Shown here one piece after another: positions 1-7,630 of a stretch of DNA of 14,606 bases (the first letter of the stretch is position 1; each line of letters starts with the position of its first letter). Both the position numbers and the translations under genes were made by a program. The stretch is from the NCBI GenBank assembly GCA_934229335.1, contig CAKQDQ010000056.1, positions 1 through 14,606 on the forward strand, written 5' to 3'. The notes under the pieces are model-generated. The model saw nothing but the letters and a program-made list of their open reading frames with translations. It ran no database searches and had not been told where the DNA came from. The DNA is from an uncultured Prevotella sp. (GTDB taxonomy: Bacteria; Bacteroidota; Bacteroidia; Bacteroidales; Bacteroidaceae).

Positions 1-1223
1 ACTATCAGGAGACGGGACGTGCTGGCAGAGACGGTGGTGAGGGTATATGCATAGCATTTTATTCTCAGAAAGACCTGCAAAAGTTAGAGAAGTTTATGGA
101 TAGCAAACAGGTGACGGAACAGGAGATAGGACGTCATCTGTTGCAGGAAACGGCAGCTTATGCAGAGTCTTCTATATGTAGAAGAAAGATGCTGTTGAAG
201 TATTTTGGCGAAGATTATCCGAAAGATAATTGCGGAAACTGCGACAACTGTCTGCATCCTAAGCAGAAGATAGAAGCCACAAAGGGACTACAGGCAATGC
301 TAACAGCTATAAAAGCTCTAAAGGAAAACTATCGCAGCAAGCATGTCTTCGATTTTATAAAAGGCCGCTCTACAGATGATATGGAAGCACATAAGCACCA
401 TCTCTTGCCAGACTTTGGCTGCGGAGAGGGCATGAACGACCGCCTGTGGAATCCTATCTTACGACAGGCTATAGTAGACGGATATATTAAAAAAGATATA
501 GAGACCTACGGAAACCTGAAGATAACGGCAGCAGGAAAGAAGTGGATGAAGTCGCCTACACCGTTCTTCGTAACAGAAGACAATGACTTTAGCGATGAAA
601 ATGCAGAGGGACCGTCAGGCGGTAGTGGCGCGTTAGATCCTACATTGTATGCAATGCTGAAGGATCTACGTAAAAGTGAGGCTGCAAAGCATCATGTACA
701 GCCGTATATAGTGTTTATGGAAGGCTCTTTGGAGCAGATGGCTACTATATATCCAGTGTCGCTTCAAGAACTGCTTAATGTGCAGGGAGTAGGGCAGGGA
801 AAGGCGAAAAGATATGGACAGCCTTTCTGTAGTCTTATAAAAAAGTACTGTGAGGAGAACGACATAGTACGACCCATGGATATGAGAGTGCGCAGTGTCG
901 CCAAGAACTCGATGCGAAAGCTGAAGATAGTGCAGTGTGTTGACAGAAAAATGGCACTCGACGATATAGCAAAGTCACAGGGAATAAAGTTTAATGAGCT
1001 GCTTGACGAACTGGAGGCGATAGTATATAGCGGAACAAAACTGAATATAGACTATTGCGTTGACGATATAATGGACGAGGATGAGTTCAATGATATATAT
1101 TCATACTTTGAAGAAGCAGAGACAGACGATCTGCAAGAAGCCTATCGAGAGTTTGATGGTGACTATTCAGATGAGAATATAAGACTCGTCAGAATAATGT
1201 ATATATCAGAGAAAGCAAACTGA
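1..1223 (+). CDS. recQ: ATP-dependent DNA helicase RecQ, 3' part (5' end outside window)
   Basis: RecQ unwinds DNA 3'-5' in recombination and fork repair. The open frame begins at base 3, well before the first ATG at 96, so the gene is cut by the window start. The first visible residues (YQETGRAGRDG, bases 3-35) are superfamily 2 helicase motif VI with its arginine finger. A RecQ zinc site follows: cysteine codons at 177, 231, 240 and 249, spaced C-X17-C-X2-C-X2-C. Next come a winged-helix RQC region and an HRDC domain at about 633-860, containing LLNVQGVGQGKAKRYG. The last 110 or so residues are an acidic tail with a helix-turn-helix-like stretch (ALDDIAKSQGIKFNELLDEL), as in other long RecQ proteins. 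About 407 residues are visible. The missing part should hold the ATPase motifs. Family assignment is firm; nothing looks broken. Confidence 0.95.
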   Translation, partial: YQETGRAGRDGGEGICIAFYSQKDLQKLEKFMDSKQVTEQEIGRHLLQETAAYAESSICRRKMLLKYFGEDYPKDNCGNCDNCLHPKQKIEATKGLQAMLTAIKALKENYRSKHVFDFIKGRSTDDMEAHKHHLLPDFGCGEGMNDRLWNPILRQAIVDGYIKKDIETYGNLKITAAGKKWMKSPTPFFVTEDNDFSDENAEGPSGGSGALDPTLYAMLKDLRKSEAAKHHVQPYIVFMEGSLEQMATIYPVSLQELLNVQGVGQGKAKRYGQPFCSLIKKYCEENDIVRPMDMRVRSVAKNSMRKLKIVQCVDRKMALDDIAKSQGIKFNELLDELEAIVYSGTKLNIDYCVDDIMDEDEFNDIYSYFEEAETDDLQEAYREFDGDYSDENIRLVRIMYISEKAN

Positions 1224-1325
1224 TATAGCTCGCAAAGAAAAAGAAAAAGGAGTGTGAAAGTACGGAAATACCGTTATGTAGGTTAAAAAGTACGAAAAAA
1301 ACGACTGTCATTCAATAAAAAGTAG

Positions 1326-1333
1326 TAACTTTG
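1326..1333 (+). promoter_or_regulatory. Bacteroidota -7 promoter element for glyS
   Basis: TAACTTTG matches the Bacteroidota primary sigma -7 consensus TAnnTTTG exactly, and lies 36 bases before the glyS ATG, leaving a short AT-rich leader (about 1340-1369). The -33 element is poor: ACTG/CTGT near 1304-1308 is the only candidate at suitable spacing. The motif TACGRAAA occurs three times in this gap (1261, 1291, 1334). No Shine-Dalgarno is seen before the ATG, which is usual in this phylum. Confidence 0.6.
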
Positions 1334-1369
1334 TACGAAAAATAAACAACTTAATATATTAGTAAAACA

Positions 1370-2911
1370 ATGGCACAACAAGAAGACGTTTTCAAGAAAA
1401 TAGTAAGTCACTGCAAAGAGTACGGTTTCGTGTTCCCTTCAAGTGATATCTACGACGGTTTGGGCGCAGTATACGACTATGGTCAGAATGGCGTAGAGAT
1501 GAAGAATAACATCAAGCAGTACTGGTGGCAGTCAATGGTTTTGTTGCATGATAACATTGTCGGTATAGATTCTGCTATCTTCATGCATCCTACTATTTGG
1601 AAGGCGTCAGGTCACGTTGATGCATTCAATGATCCACTTATTGATAACCGTGACTCAAAGAAGCGTTATCGTGCGGACGTCCTCATCGAAGACCAAATGG
1701 CAAAGTATGAGGATAAGATTGCCAAGGAAATAGCCAAAGCGAAGAAAAAGTTTGGCGACAGCTTCGATGAAGAACAGTTCCGCCAGACTAATCCTCGTGT
1801 GCTTGAAAACCAAAAAAAGTTTGACGACCTACACGCTCGTTACTCAAAGGCGATGAATGATATGGATCTTGATATGCTGAAGCAGATAATCCTTGATGAA
1901 GAGATTGTATGCCCTATATCAGGAACTCGCAACTGGACTGATGTACGTCAGTTTAATCTTATGTTCTCTACCGAGATGGGAGCATCTGCTGATAGCTCAA
2001 TGAAGATATACCTTCGTCCAGAGACTGCACAGGGTATCTTTGTGAACTACCTTAACGTACAGAAGACTGGTCGTATGAAGATACCGTTCGGTATCGCCCA
2101 GATAGGTAAGGCATTCCGTAACGAAATCGTTGCGCGTCAGTTTATATTCCGTATGCGTGAGTTTGAACAAATGGAGATGCAGTTCTTCATTAAACCTGGA
2201 ACAGAGCTTGACTGGTTTGCAAAGTGGAAAGAAACACGTATGAAGTGGCACCAGAATCTTGGCTTCGGGGCAGAAAACTATCGTTTCCACGACCATGACA
2301 AGCTGGCGCACTACGCTAATGCCGCTACTGATATCGAGTTCCGTATGCCATTCGGCTTTAAGGAAGTGGAGGGTATACACTCTCGTACTAACTTCGACCT
2401 GTCACAGCATGAGAAGTTCTCAGGCAAGTCAATTAAATACTTCGACCCAGAGATTAACGAGTCATATACTCCGTATGTCATAGAGACCTCTATAGGTGTA
2501 GACCGTATGTTCCTCTCTATCATGTGCCATTCTTACGAAGAAGAGAAGTTGGAGAATGGTGAGACACGTACCGTTTTGCATCTTCCAGCAGCCCTTGCAC
2601 CTGTAAAACTCGCTGTCTTCCCACTGACAAAGAAGGATGGACTACCTGAGAAAGCACAGGAGATAATGAACGATCTTAAGTTCCACTTCAACTGTAAGTA
2701 TGAGGAGAAGGATCAGATAGGTAAGCGTTATCGTCGTCAGGACGCCATAGGTACACCGTTCTGCGTTACCGTTGACCACCAAACGTTGGAAGATAACACC
2801 GTGACACTGCGTTATCGTGATACGATGGAGCAGAAACGCGTAAACGTTTCAGAGTTGCGTGGCATCATTGAAGATCAGGTTTCTATCACTTCACTGCTGA
2901 AGAGACTCTAA
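1370..2911 (+). CDS. glyS: Glycyl-tRNA synthetase, single-chain alpha2 type
   Basis: Charges tRNA-Gly with glycine using ATP, in the cytoplasm. The 513-residue protein is a class II synthetase of the homodimeric type found in eukaryotes, archaea and some bacteria, not the alpha2beta2 type of E. coli. The N terminus carries the family signature around SSDIYDGLGAVYDYGQNG. Motif 2 is at about residues 247-274 (FRNEIVARQFIFRMREFEQ) and motif 3 at about 366-385 (YVIETSIGVDRMF). The C-terminal anticodon-binding domain spans about 410-505 (APVKLAVFPLTKK to the end). The start fits the family length and follows the TAnnTTTG promoter at 1326. Codon choice (many CGT arginines) differs from recQ, which prefers AGA, in keeping with high expression. 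A 13-bp hairpin follows the stop codon. Confidence 0.96.
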   Translation: MAQQEDVFKKIVSHCKEYGFVFPSSDIYDGLGAVYDYGQNGVEMKNNIKQYWWQSMVLLHDNIVGIDSAIFMHPTIWKASGHVDAFNDPLIDNRDSKKRYRADVLIEDQMAKYEDKIAKEIAKAKKKFGDSFDEEQFRQTNPRVLENQKKFDDLHARYSKAMNDMDLDMLKQIILDEEIVCPISGTRNWTDVRQFNLMFSTEMGASADSSMKIYLRPETAQGIFVNYLNVQKTGRMKIPFGIAQIGKAFRNEIVARQFIFRMREFEQMEMQFFIKPGTELDWFAKWKETRMKWHQNLGFGAENYRFHDHDKLAHYANAATDIEFRMPFGFKEVEGIHSRTNFDLSQHEKFSGKSIKYFDPEINESYTPYVIETSIGVDRMFLSIMCHSYEEEKLENGETRTVLHLPAALAPVKLAVFPLTKKDGLPEKAQEIMNDLKFHFNCKYEEKDQIGKRYRRQDAIGTPFCVTVDHQTLEDNTVTLRYRDTMEQKRVNVSELRGIIEDQVSITSLLKRL

Positions 2912-2933
2912 TCTTCTTGACGTTAATATAAGG

Positions 2934-2969
2934 GTGGTTCTGAAAAGTGAAAAAGATTTTCAGAACCAC
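2934..2969 (+). terminator. Perfect 13-bp hairpin between glyS and the FKBP gene
   Basis: GTGGTTCTGAAAA (2934-2946) and its exact reverse complement TTTTCAGAACCAC (2957-2969) enclose a 10-base A-rich loop. It lies 22 bases after the glyS stop and 26 bases before the FKBP start. It is placed like a terminator, but no T-run follows on the + strand, so it may instead be a partial attenuator or an mRNA-stabilising 3' stem. No clear promoter is visible between it and the next gene, which argues against full termination. Confidence 0.55.
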
Positions 2970-2995
2970 TCATAATCCAAACGAACGAAAACAAG

Positions 2996-3658
2996 ATGAG
3001 AAATGTACTGTTAACTTTGCTGTCAGGCTTAGCCATGTTGCTCTTTGCGTCATGTTCAGAGAGTGAAGACACTAATACTGAATATAATGATTGGCAAGCA
3101 AAGAATGATGCTTATTTTGAACAACAGTATCAGCGTGCGCTTGATAGTATAGCAGTAAATCCCACCAAGTGGAAGTTGATAAAGGACTTGTCTAAAGATG
3201 CTACTACGGAGGGGCAGCATACGGACTACATAATAGCCCATGTCATAAGTCAAAGTGAAGAACATGATGAGTGTACTTCACCTTCGTACGCAGCGTCTCC
3301 GTTGTACACGGACTCGGTAAGAGTTCATGTTAGAGGCAACTTGATACCGTCACCATCGTATAATGTCAGCTCGCTGTCGTATGGAGCAGTAGGTTATCAG
3401 TTTGATACATCTTGGAGTGGTAACTATAATACGGCAACAATGATTCCAGCGGCCTATCAAGTAAGCGGACTGATAGACGGTTTCTCGACAGCTTTACAGA
3501 TGATGCACCCTGGCGATCGTTGGGAGATATGCGTGCCATATCAATTAGCTTACAAGAGCACAGAGCGTACAAGCATCCCTGCATACAGCGTCTTGGTATT
3601 TGATTTGACCCTCCATTCCTTTATACATTCTGGTCAATCATTCCCAAGTTTCCAGTAG
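2996..3658 (+). CDS. FKBP-type peptidyl-prolyl cis-trans isomerase, lipoprotein
   Basis: Predicted envelope prolyl isomerase that assists folding of exported proteins. The 220-residue product has a lipoprotein signal peptide: MRN, a hydrophobic run, then FASC with the lipidated Cys at residue 20. It is followed by an acidic SESED stretch and a linker of about 70 residues. The FKBP domain occupies about residues 100-212. The active-site Phe-Asp pair is F136-D137 (GYQFDTSW), then VSGLIDGFSTALQMMHPGDRW, the AY of the 80s loop, and a final beta strand VLVFDLTL. The equivalent of FKBP12 Trp59 is not a Trp (Phe or Leu in the LIDGF segment), which is common among bacterial relatives. The gene sits between glyS and parC, 32 bases before the latter, so it is probably co-transcribed with parC. 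Substrate is unknown. Confidence 0.85.
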   Translation: MRNVLLTLLSGLAMLLFASCSESEDTNTEYNDWQAKNDAYFEQQYQRALDSIAVNPTKWKLIKDLSKDATTEGQHTDYIIAHVISQSEEHDECTSPSYAASPLYTDSVRVHVRGNLIPSPSYNVSSLSYGAVGYQFDTSWSGNYNTATMIPAAYQVSGLIDGFSTALQMMHPGDRWEICVPYQLAYKSTERTSIPAYSVLVFDLTLHSFIHSGQSFPSFQ

Positions 3659-3690
3659 AAGGGATACCTACAATATAATAACTTTACACT

Positions 3691-6432
3691 ATGTCTGATG
3701 AGAAGAATCTTCCACCGGAAGACGAACATAAAAAAGAAAACATAGAATTGCCAGCTGATTCTCACACTGTAGATGAATCAGCCGAAGAGATTGGCGAGAC
3801 GGAGTCAAAAGACTACCGTCCCGCCAATCGTTTTGACGCTTCTGTAGTACATCATCTTAGTGGTATGTACCAGAATTGGTTTTTGGACTATGCTTCTTAC
3901 GTTATATTGGAACGTGCCGTTCCTCATATTGAGGATGGATTGAAACCAGTGCAGCGTCGTATCCTCCACTCTATGAAAAGAATGGACGATGGACGTTACA
4001 ACAAAGTGGCGAACATCGTAGGACACACCATGCAGTTTCACCCACATGGAGACGCTTCCATTGGTGACGCATTGGTACAGATGGGACAGAAGGACCTGCT
4101 CATAGACACGCAAGGTAACTGGGGCAATATATTAACAGGCTCATCAGCCGCCGCCCCACGTTATATAGAGGCTCGTCTCAGTAAGTTTGCGTTGGAAACA
4201 GTGTTCAATCCAAAGACAACGGATTGGCAGATGTCATACGATGGACGTAACAAAGAGCCGATAACACTGCCGGTAAAGTTCCCATTGTTGTTAGCACAAG
4301 GTGTGGAGGGTATTGCTGTCGGACTGAATTCAAAGATAATGCCGCACAACTTTGTTGAGATTTGTGATGCTGCTGTGGCGTATCTGAGAGGCGAAGAGTT
4401 TCATCTTTATCCAGACTTCCCTACAGGAGGCTCCATAGACGTGTCGCGTTATAACGACGGACAACGTGGAGGCAGTGTACGAGTGCGTGCAAAGATAGAG
4501 AAGATAGACCAGAAGACACTTGTCATAAGAGACATTCCTTTCTCTAAAACCTCTGAGACTTTGATTGACAGTATAACCAAGGCGGTAGAGAAAGGCAAGA
4601 TTAAGGTACGCAAGGTGGAGGACCTTACGGCTGCAAATGTGGAGATATTGGTGCACCTTGCTCCAGGTGTTTCGTCAGACAAGACTCTGGATGCGCTGTA
4701 TGCCTTTACCGATTGTGAGATAAGCATCTCGCCAAACTGTTGCGTTATTAAGGACAAAAAGCCACAGTTCCTTACCGTCAGCGATGTGCTCAGGGCAAGT
4801 ACTGAACAGACAAAGAACCTCCTTCAGCGCGAATTAGAAATACGAAAGGGAGAGCTGTTAGAGCAACTGTTCTTTTGTTCTTTAGAGAAGATATTTATAG
4901 AGGAACGCATTTACAAGGATAAGAAATATGAGAATGCAGACTCTATGGATAAAGCCTGTGAGCACATTGACGAGCGTTTAACACCATATTATCCACAGCT
5001 GGTACGTGAAGTACGTAAAGAGGACATATTGCGCTTGATGGAAATAAAGATGAAGCGCATATTGAAGTTCTCCAAAGACCAAGCGGATGAGTTGATAGCA
5101 CGTATCGAGGCAGAGATAAAACAGATAGACCACGACTTGGAACATCTGGTAGATATAACTTGTGAGTGGTATGAACATCTGAAGAGTAAATACGGAGCAG
5201 AGCACCCTCGCTTGACCGAGATACGCAACTTTGACACTATTGAAGCTACGAAGGTAGTGGAGGCAAACGAGAAGCTCTATATCGACAGGCAAGAAGGTTT
5301 CATTGGTACAGGTCTGAAGAAGGCAGAGTTTGTAAGCAACTGTTCTGACATTGACGATGTGATAATATTCTATCGCGATGGAAAGTTCAAGGTTGTTCGC
5401 ATCGCTGACAAGATAAACGTAGGCAAGAACGTTCTGCACGTAGGTATATGGAAACGCAACGACCGCCGTACTACGTACAATGCAGTGTACCGTGACGGTA
5501 AGGATGGCATATACTTTATAAAGAGATTTAATGTGGATTCTTGCACACGTGATCGTGAGTATGACCTCACGCAAGGTACAAAGGGCAGTAGAGTGTTGTA
5601 TTTCACAGCCAATCCAAACGGTGAGGCGGAGGTGATAAAGGTGACACTTGAACCAGGTCCAAAGGTGAAAAAGATTTTCATAGAGAAGAGCTTTGCCGAC
5701 ATTGCGGTGAAGGGACGTGCCGCACGTGGTAACATACTCTCAAAACTGCCAATACATAAGATAGGTTTGAAGAGTCATGGACATTCTACCCTGGGTGGAA
5801 GAGAAGTATGGTGGGACGCAGATGTTAATCGTCTTAACTATGATTCGCATGGCGTATCGCTTGGAAAATTCCATGATGATGAAAGCGTGCTCGTAGTACT
5901 CGACAATGGAGAGTTCTACATTACTACACCAGATCCTAACAACCATTTCGAGCAGAACATACTGCGTATAGAGAAATGGGAAGAGCACAAGCCATGGACA
6001 GCAGTGCTGCTTGACGAGGACAATAATGGTTTTGGGTATGTAAAGCGTTTTGAGATGGAGGCGATAAAGAATCATCGCACCTTCATGGGAGAGAATCCGA
6101 AAAACAAGATGCTTCTGTTGACAGACCAATGTTATCCGCGTATACTTGTGACATTTGGCGGCAATGATGCCTTTCGTGAGCCAATGGAGATAGATGCAGA
6201 GCAGTTTATAGCCGTAAAAGGCTTTAAGGCGAAAGGTAAACGCATAAGCACGTTTGCTATAGCTAAGGTTGAAGAACTGGAACCGTTACGCTTCCCTGAG
6301 AGTGATGCCAACGATGACGGAAACGATGGCTCTGATAACGATAAACAAGAAGAGAATCTTGATCCCGATGCCGGAAAGAGTGAGCAGCAAGTAACAGACG
6401 AGATAACAGGTCAGCTCAACCTATTCGATTAG
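3691..6432 (+). CDS. parC: DNA topoisomerase IV subunit A (ParC-type; DNA gyrase/topo IV A family)
   Basis: Type IIA topoisomerase A subunit: cuts and rejoins both strands, with ParE supplying ATPase energy, to decatenate chromosomes. It has 913 residues. After an acidic 45-residue N-terminal stretch, the winged-helix/tower domain begins at RFDASVVHHLSG. The catalytic tyrosine is Y158 (AAAPRYIEARL). The quinolone-contact helix reads HPHGDASIGDALV, with A122 at the position of E. coli GyrA S83 and D126 at that of D87. A coiled-coil region lies at about 380-500. The C-terminal beta-pinwheel (about 520-865) has KGRAARGNIL but no canonical GyrA box (QRRGGKG), favouring topo IV over gyrase. The last 45 residues are acidic and apparently disordered, and end in QLNLFD. 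ParE is not in the window. It could be labelled gyrA in automatic annotation. Confidence 0.92.
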   Translation: MSDEKNLPPEDEHKKENIELPADSHTVDESAEEIGETESKDYRPANRFDASVVHHLSGMYQNWFLDYASYVILERAVPHIEDGLKPVQRRILHSMKRMDDGRYNKVANIVGHTMQFHPHGDASIGDALVQMGQKDLLIDTQGNWGNILTGSSAAAPRYIEARLSKFALETVFNPKTTDWQMSYDGRNKEPITLPVKFPLLLAQGVEGIAVGLNSKIMPHNFVEICDAAVAYLRGEEFHLYPDFPTGGSIDVSRYNDGQRGGSVRVRAKIEKIDQKTLVIRDIPFSKTSETLIDSITKAVEKGKIKVRKVEDLTAANVEILVHLAPGVSSDKTLDALYAFTDCEISISPNCCVIKDKKPQFLTVSDVLRASTEQTKNLLQRELEIRKGELLEQLFFCSLEKIFIEERIYKDKKYENADSMDKACEHIDERLTPYYPQLVREVRKEDILRLMEIKMKRILKFSKDQADELIARIEAEIKQIDHDLEHLVDITCEWYEHLKSKYGAEHPRLTEIRNFDTIEATKVVEANEKLYIDRQEGFIGTGLKKAEFVSNCSDIDDVIIFYRDGKFKVVRIADKINVGKNVLHVGIWKRNDRRTTYNAVYRDGKDGIYFIKRFNVDSCTRDREYDLTQGTKGSRVLYFTANPNGEAEVIKVTLEPGPKVKKIFIEKSFADIAVKGRAARGNILSKLPIHKIGLKSHGHSTLGGREVWWDADVNRLNYDSHGVSLGKFHDDESVLVVLDNGEFYITTPDPNNHFEQNILRIEKWEEHKPWTAVLLDEDNNGFGYVKRFEMEAIKNHRTFMGENPKNKMLLLTDQCYPRILVTFGGNDAFREPMEIDAEQFIAVKGFKAKGKRISTFAIAKVEELEPLRFPESDANDDGNDGSDNDKQEENLDPDAGKSEQQVTDEITGQLNLFD

Positions 6433-6488
6433 GTCAGATATTCACCGCAGATACTTGTTAAAACTCCTATTGCGTTACGTTAATGATG

Positions 6489-6616
6489 AAATCGTGTTAC
6501 GATAACAGTCAAATCGTGATATGATAGCTATCAAATCATGATACGATAACAGTCAAATCGTGATATGATAGCTATCAAATCGTGGTGCTATACATCCAAA
6601 TCGTAAGGTCGTGAGG
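6489..6616. repeat. 22-bp tandem repeat array with alternating unit types and large palindromes
   Basis: AAATCGTG or close variants start at 6489, 6511, 6533, 6555, 6577 and 6598, a period of 22 (last step 21). Units 1 and 3 end in CGATAACAGTC. Units 2 and 4 are identical and end in GATATGATAGCTATC, so the array is also a 44-bp repeat. Units 5 and 6 decay. TGATAGCTATCA is a perfect 12-bp palindrome at 6522-6533 and 6566-6577. Allowing one A-A mismatch and G-T pairs, each extends to about 30 bp (6513-6542 and 6557-6586). The block fills most of the 288-bp gap between parC and the next gene and may act as a terminator or protein-binding site. The rest of the gap (6433-6488, 6617-6720) shows only a C6 run at 6644-6649 and a weak CGGT/ACCG stem at 6655-6670. 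No exact TAnnTTTG element was found there. Confidence 0.85.
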
Positions 6617-6720
6617 TTTTGGTAGAAACGACCAGTTATATTTCCCCCCTCTTTCGGTAAATAAAAACCGCAAAATTACGTAACAGTAGGTGTGAAGCTA
6701 TCGAAAGCACATAAGTAATA

Positions 6721-7485
6721 ATGAATATAAAGAAAACGATAATAGCAGTTGCGTTGTCTCTTCCAGTGTCAGTCATGGCACAGGAAGTGGCAACGCAATT
6801 TGCGTTAGGAGGCACGGACATTCTCGATACGTATCTGTCGCCAGAAAAGTACAGTGGCTTTGAAGGTAGATACATATCAGAAGTAGTTCGTGAAAGCAGT
6901 AAACGCCCAATGGCTTACATCTTAACCCATGAAGGGCGACTGGCAACCGTAGACAATCGTGCCAAGACAGCCAGTGAGCTAAGTGGTAGCTATGACTTCG
7001 CGTACACCATGGCTTACAGGGGCGTGACATCCGGGGGACGTTTGAGGTATATCGTAGGAGGTATGGCTAACTATAACGTTGGGTTTACCTATAATACACG
7101 CAGTTCGAGCAATAACCCAGCACAAGGATATATGTCCTTAGGCATAGGTCCGCACGTACTGTTACGTTATGACGTTTCGCTATGGGGGCGTACCTTCCAT
7201 GTAAACTGGGAAGCCAGAATGCCTTGGATAGGAGTGATGTTCTCGCCGAATTACGGGCAGTCGTATTATGAGATATTCAATCGCGGTGACTATGATCACA
7301 ACATCGTGGTGACATCACTTGCCGTACCCCAGTTACGGCAACACATAAGCGTTGACATCCCCGTATCAAAGAAATATGCGGTAAGGGTAGGCTACCTTGG
7401 CGATTACAGACAGGCCAAGCCGAATAACCTACGGCAACATCAATACTATAATGCGGCGACGATAGGCGTTGTGATAAACAAATAA
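6721..7485 (+). CDS. Exported protein of unknown function, DUF3316-like, probably outer membrane beta-rich
   Basis: A 254-residue protein with a clear Sec signal peptide: MNIKK, a hydrophobic core, and cleavage predicted after VMA at residue 20. The mature part is rich in aromatic and alternating polar/hydrophobic segments (LRYIVGGMANYNVGFTYNT, SLGIGPHVLLRYDVSLWG, YAVRVGYLGDYRQ), as expected for beta strands in the outer membrane, and ends in a short strand NAATIGVVINK. Overall layout and length resemble the Bacteroidota DUF3316 family; that assignment is from memory and not searched. No enzyme motif is visible. It lies alone between the repeat array and the capsule operon, separated from the latter by 145 bases, so a shared function is not shown. 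The start is the ATG giving an intact signal peptide. Confidence 0.75.
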   Translation: MNIKKTIIAVALSLPVSVMAQEVATQFALGGTDILDTYLSPEKYSGFEGRYISEVVRESSKRPMAYILTHEGRLATVDNRAKTASELSGSYDFAYTMAYRGVTSGGRLRYIVGGMANYNVGFTYNTRSSSNNPAQGYMSLGIGPHVLLRYDVSLWGRTFHVNWEARMPWIGVMFSPNYGQSYYEIFNRGDYDHNIVVTSLAVPQLRQHISVDIPVSKKYAVRVGYLGDYRQAKPNNLRQHQYYNAATIGVVINK

Positions 7486-7491
7486 CACAAT

Positions 7492-7585
7492 AATAACGTT
7501 TACACACTTGAGTATCCTTCAAGGAATAAAGATAAAGAAAATAAAAAGCAACACTGTACAATATTAATAAGAAGTGAACGTTATT
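7492..7585. promoter_or_regulatory. AT-rich leader of the capsule operon with distant inverted repeat
   Basis: AATAACGTT (7492-7500) is the exact reverse complement of AACGTTATT (7577-7585), 76 bases apart, and each arm contains the palindrome AACGTT. A small hairpin CTTGA/TCAAG (7507-7511, 7519-7523) lies between them. The 145-base gap before the Wza-like gene is the natural place for the capsule operon promoter, but no exact TAnnTTTG element is present; TAACGTTT at 7494-7501 is the nearest. The arms could be operator half-sites. No UpxY-type antiterminator gene precedes the operon here. Confidence 0.35.
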
Positions 7586-7630
7586 TAATAAAAACTAAAC
7601 AAGCATTATTATCTGCTAAGAAATAGCGCA

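Noticed and set aside
1258..1275. ACGG/CCGT inverted repeat after recQ as a terminator
   Set aside because: The stem is only 4 bp with no T-run, too weak to support.
3678..3685. TAACTTTA just before parC as a promoter -7 element
   Set aside because: It lacks the final G and lies only 5 bases before the start codon, leaving no room for a normal leader.
4978..5574. 198-residue open frame on the minus strand inside parC
   Set aside because: It lies wholly within a well-supported gene, has an implausible composition rich in Tyr, Val, Leu and Cys, and no recognisable domain.
6489..6616. CRISPR array
   Set aside because: The 22-bp units are directly adjacent with no unique spacers, and no cas genes are present.
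6618..6644. TTTG (6618-6621) followed by TATATTTC (6637-6644) as a promoter for the envelope protein gene
   Set aside because: The -7 match has one mismatch and the spacer is only 15 bases, shorter than the roughly 19-21 expected for Bacteroidota promoters.
7277..7561. Minus-strand open frame overlapping the envelope protein gene and the capsule leader
   Set aside because: It is antisense to a better-supported gene, has no recognisable motif, and offers no start signal.
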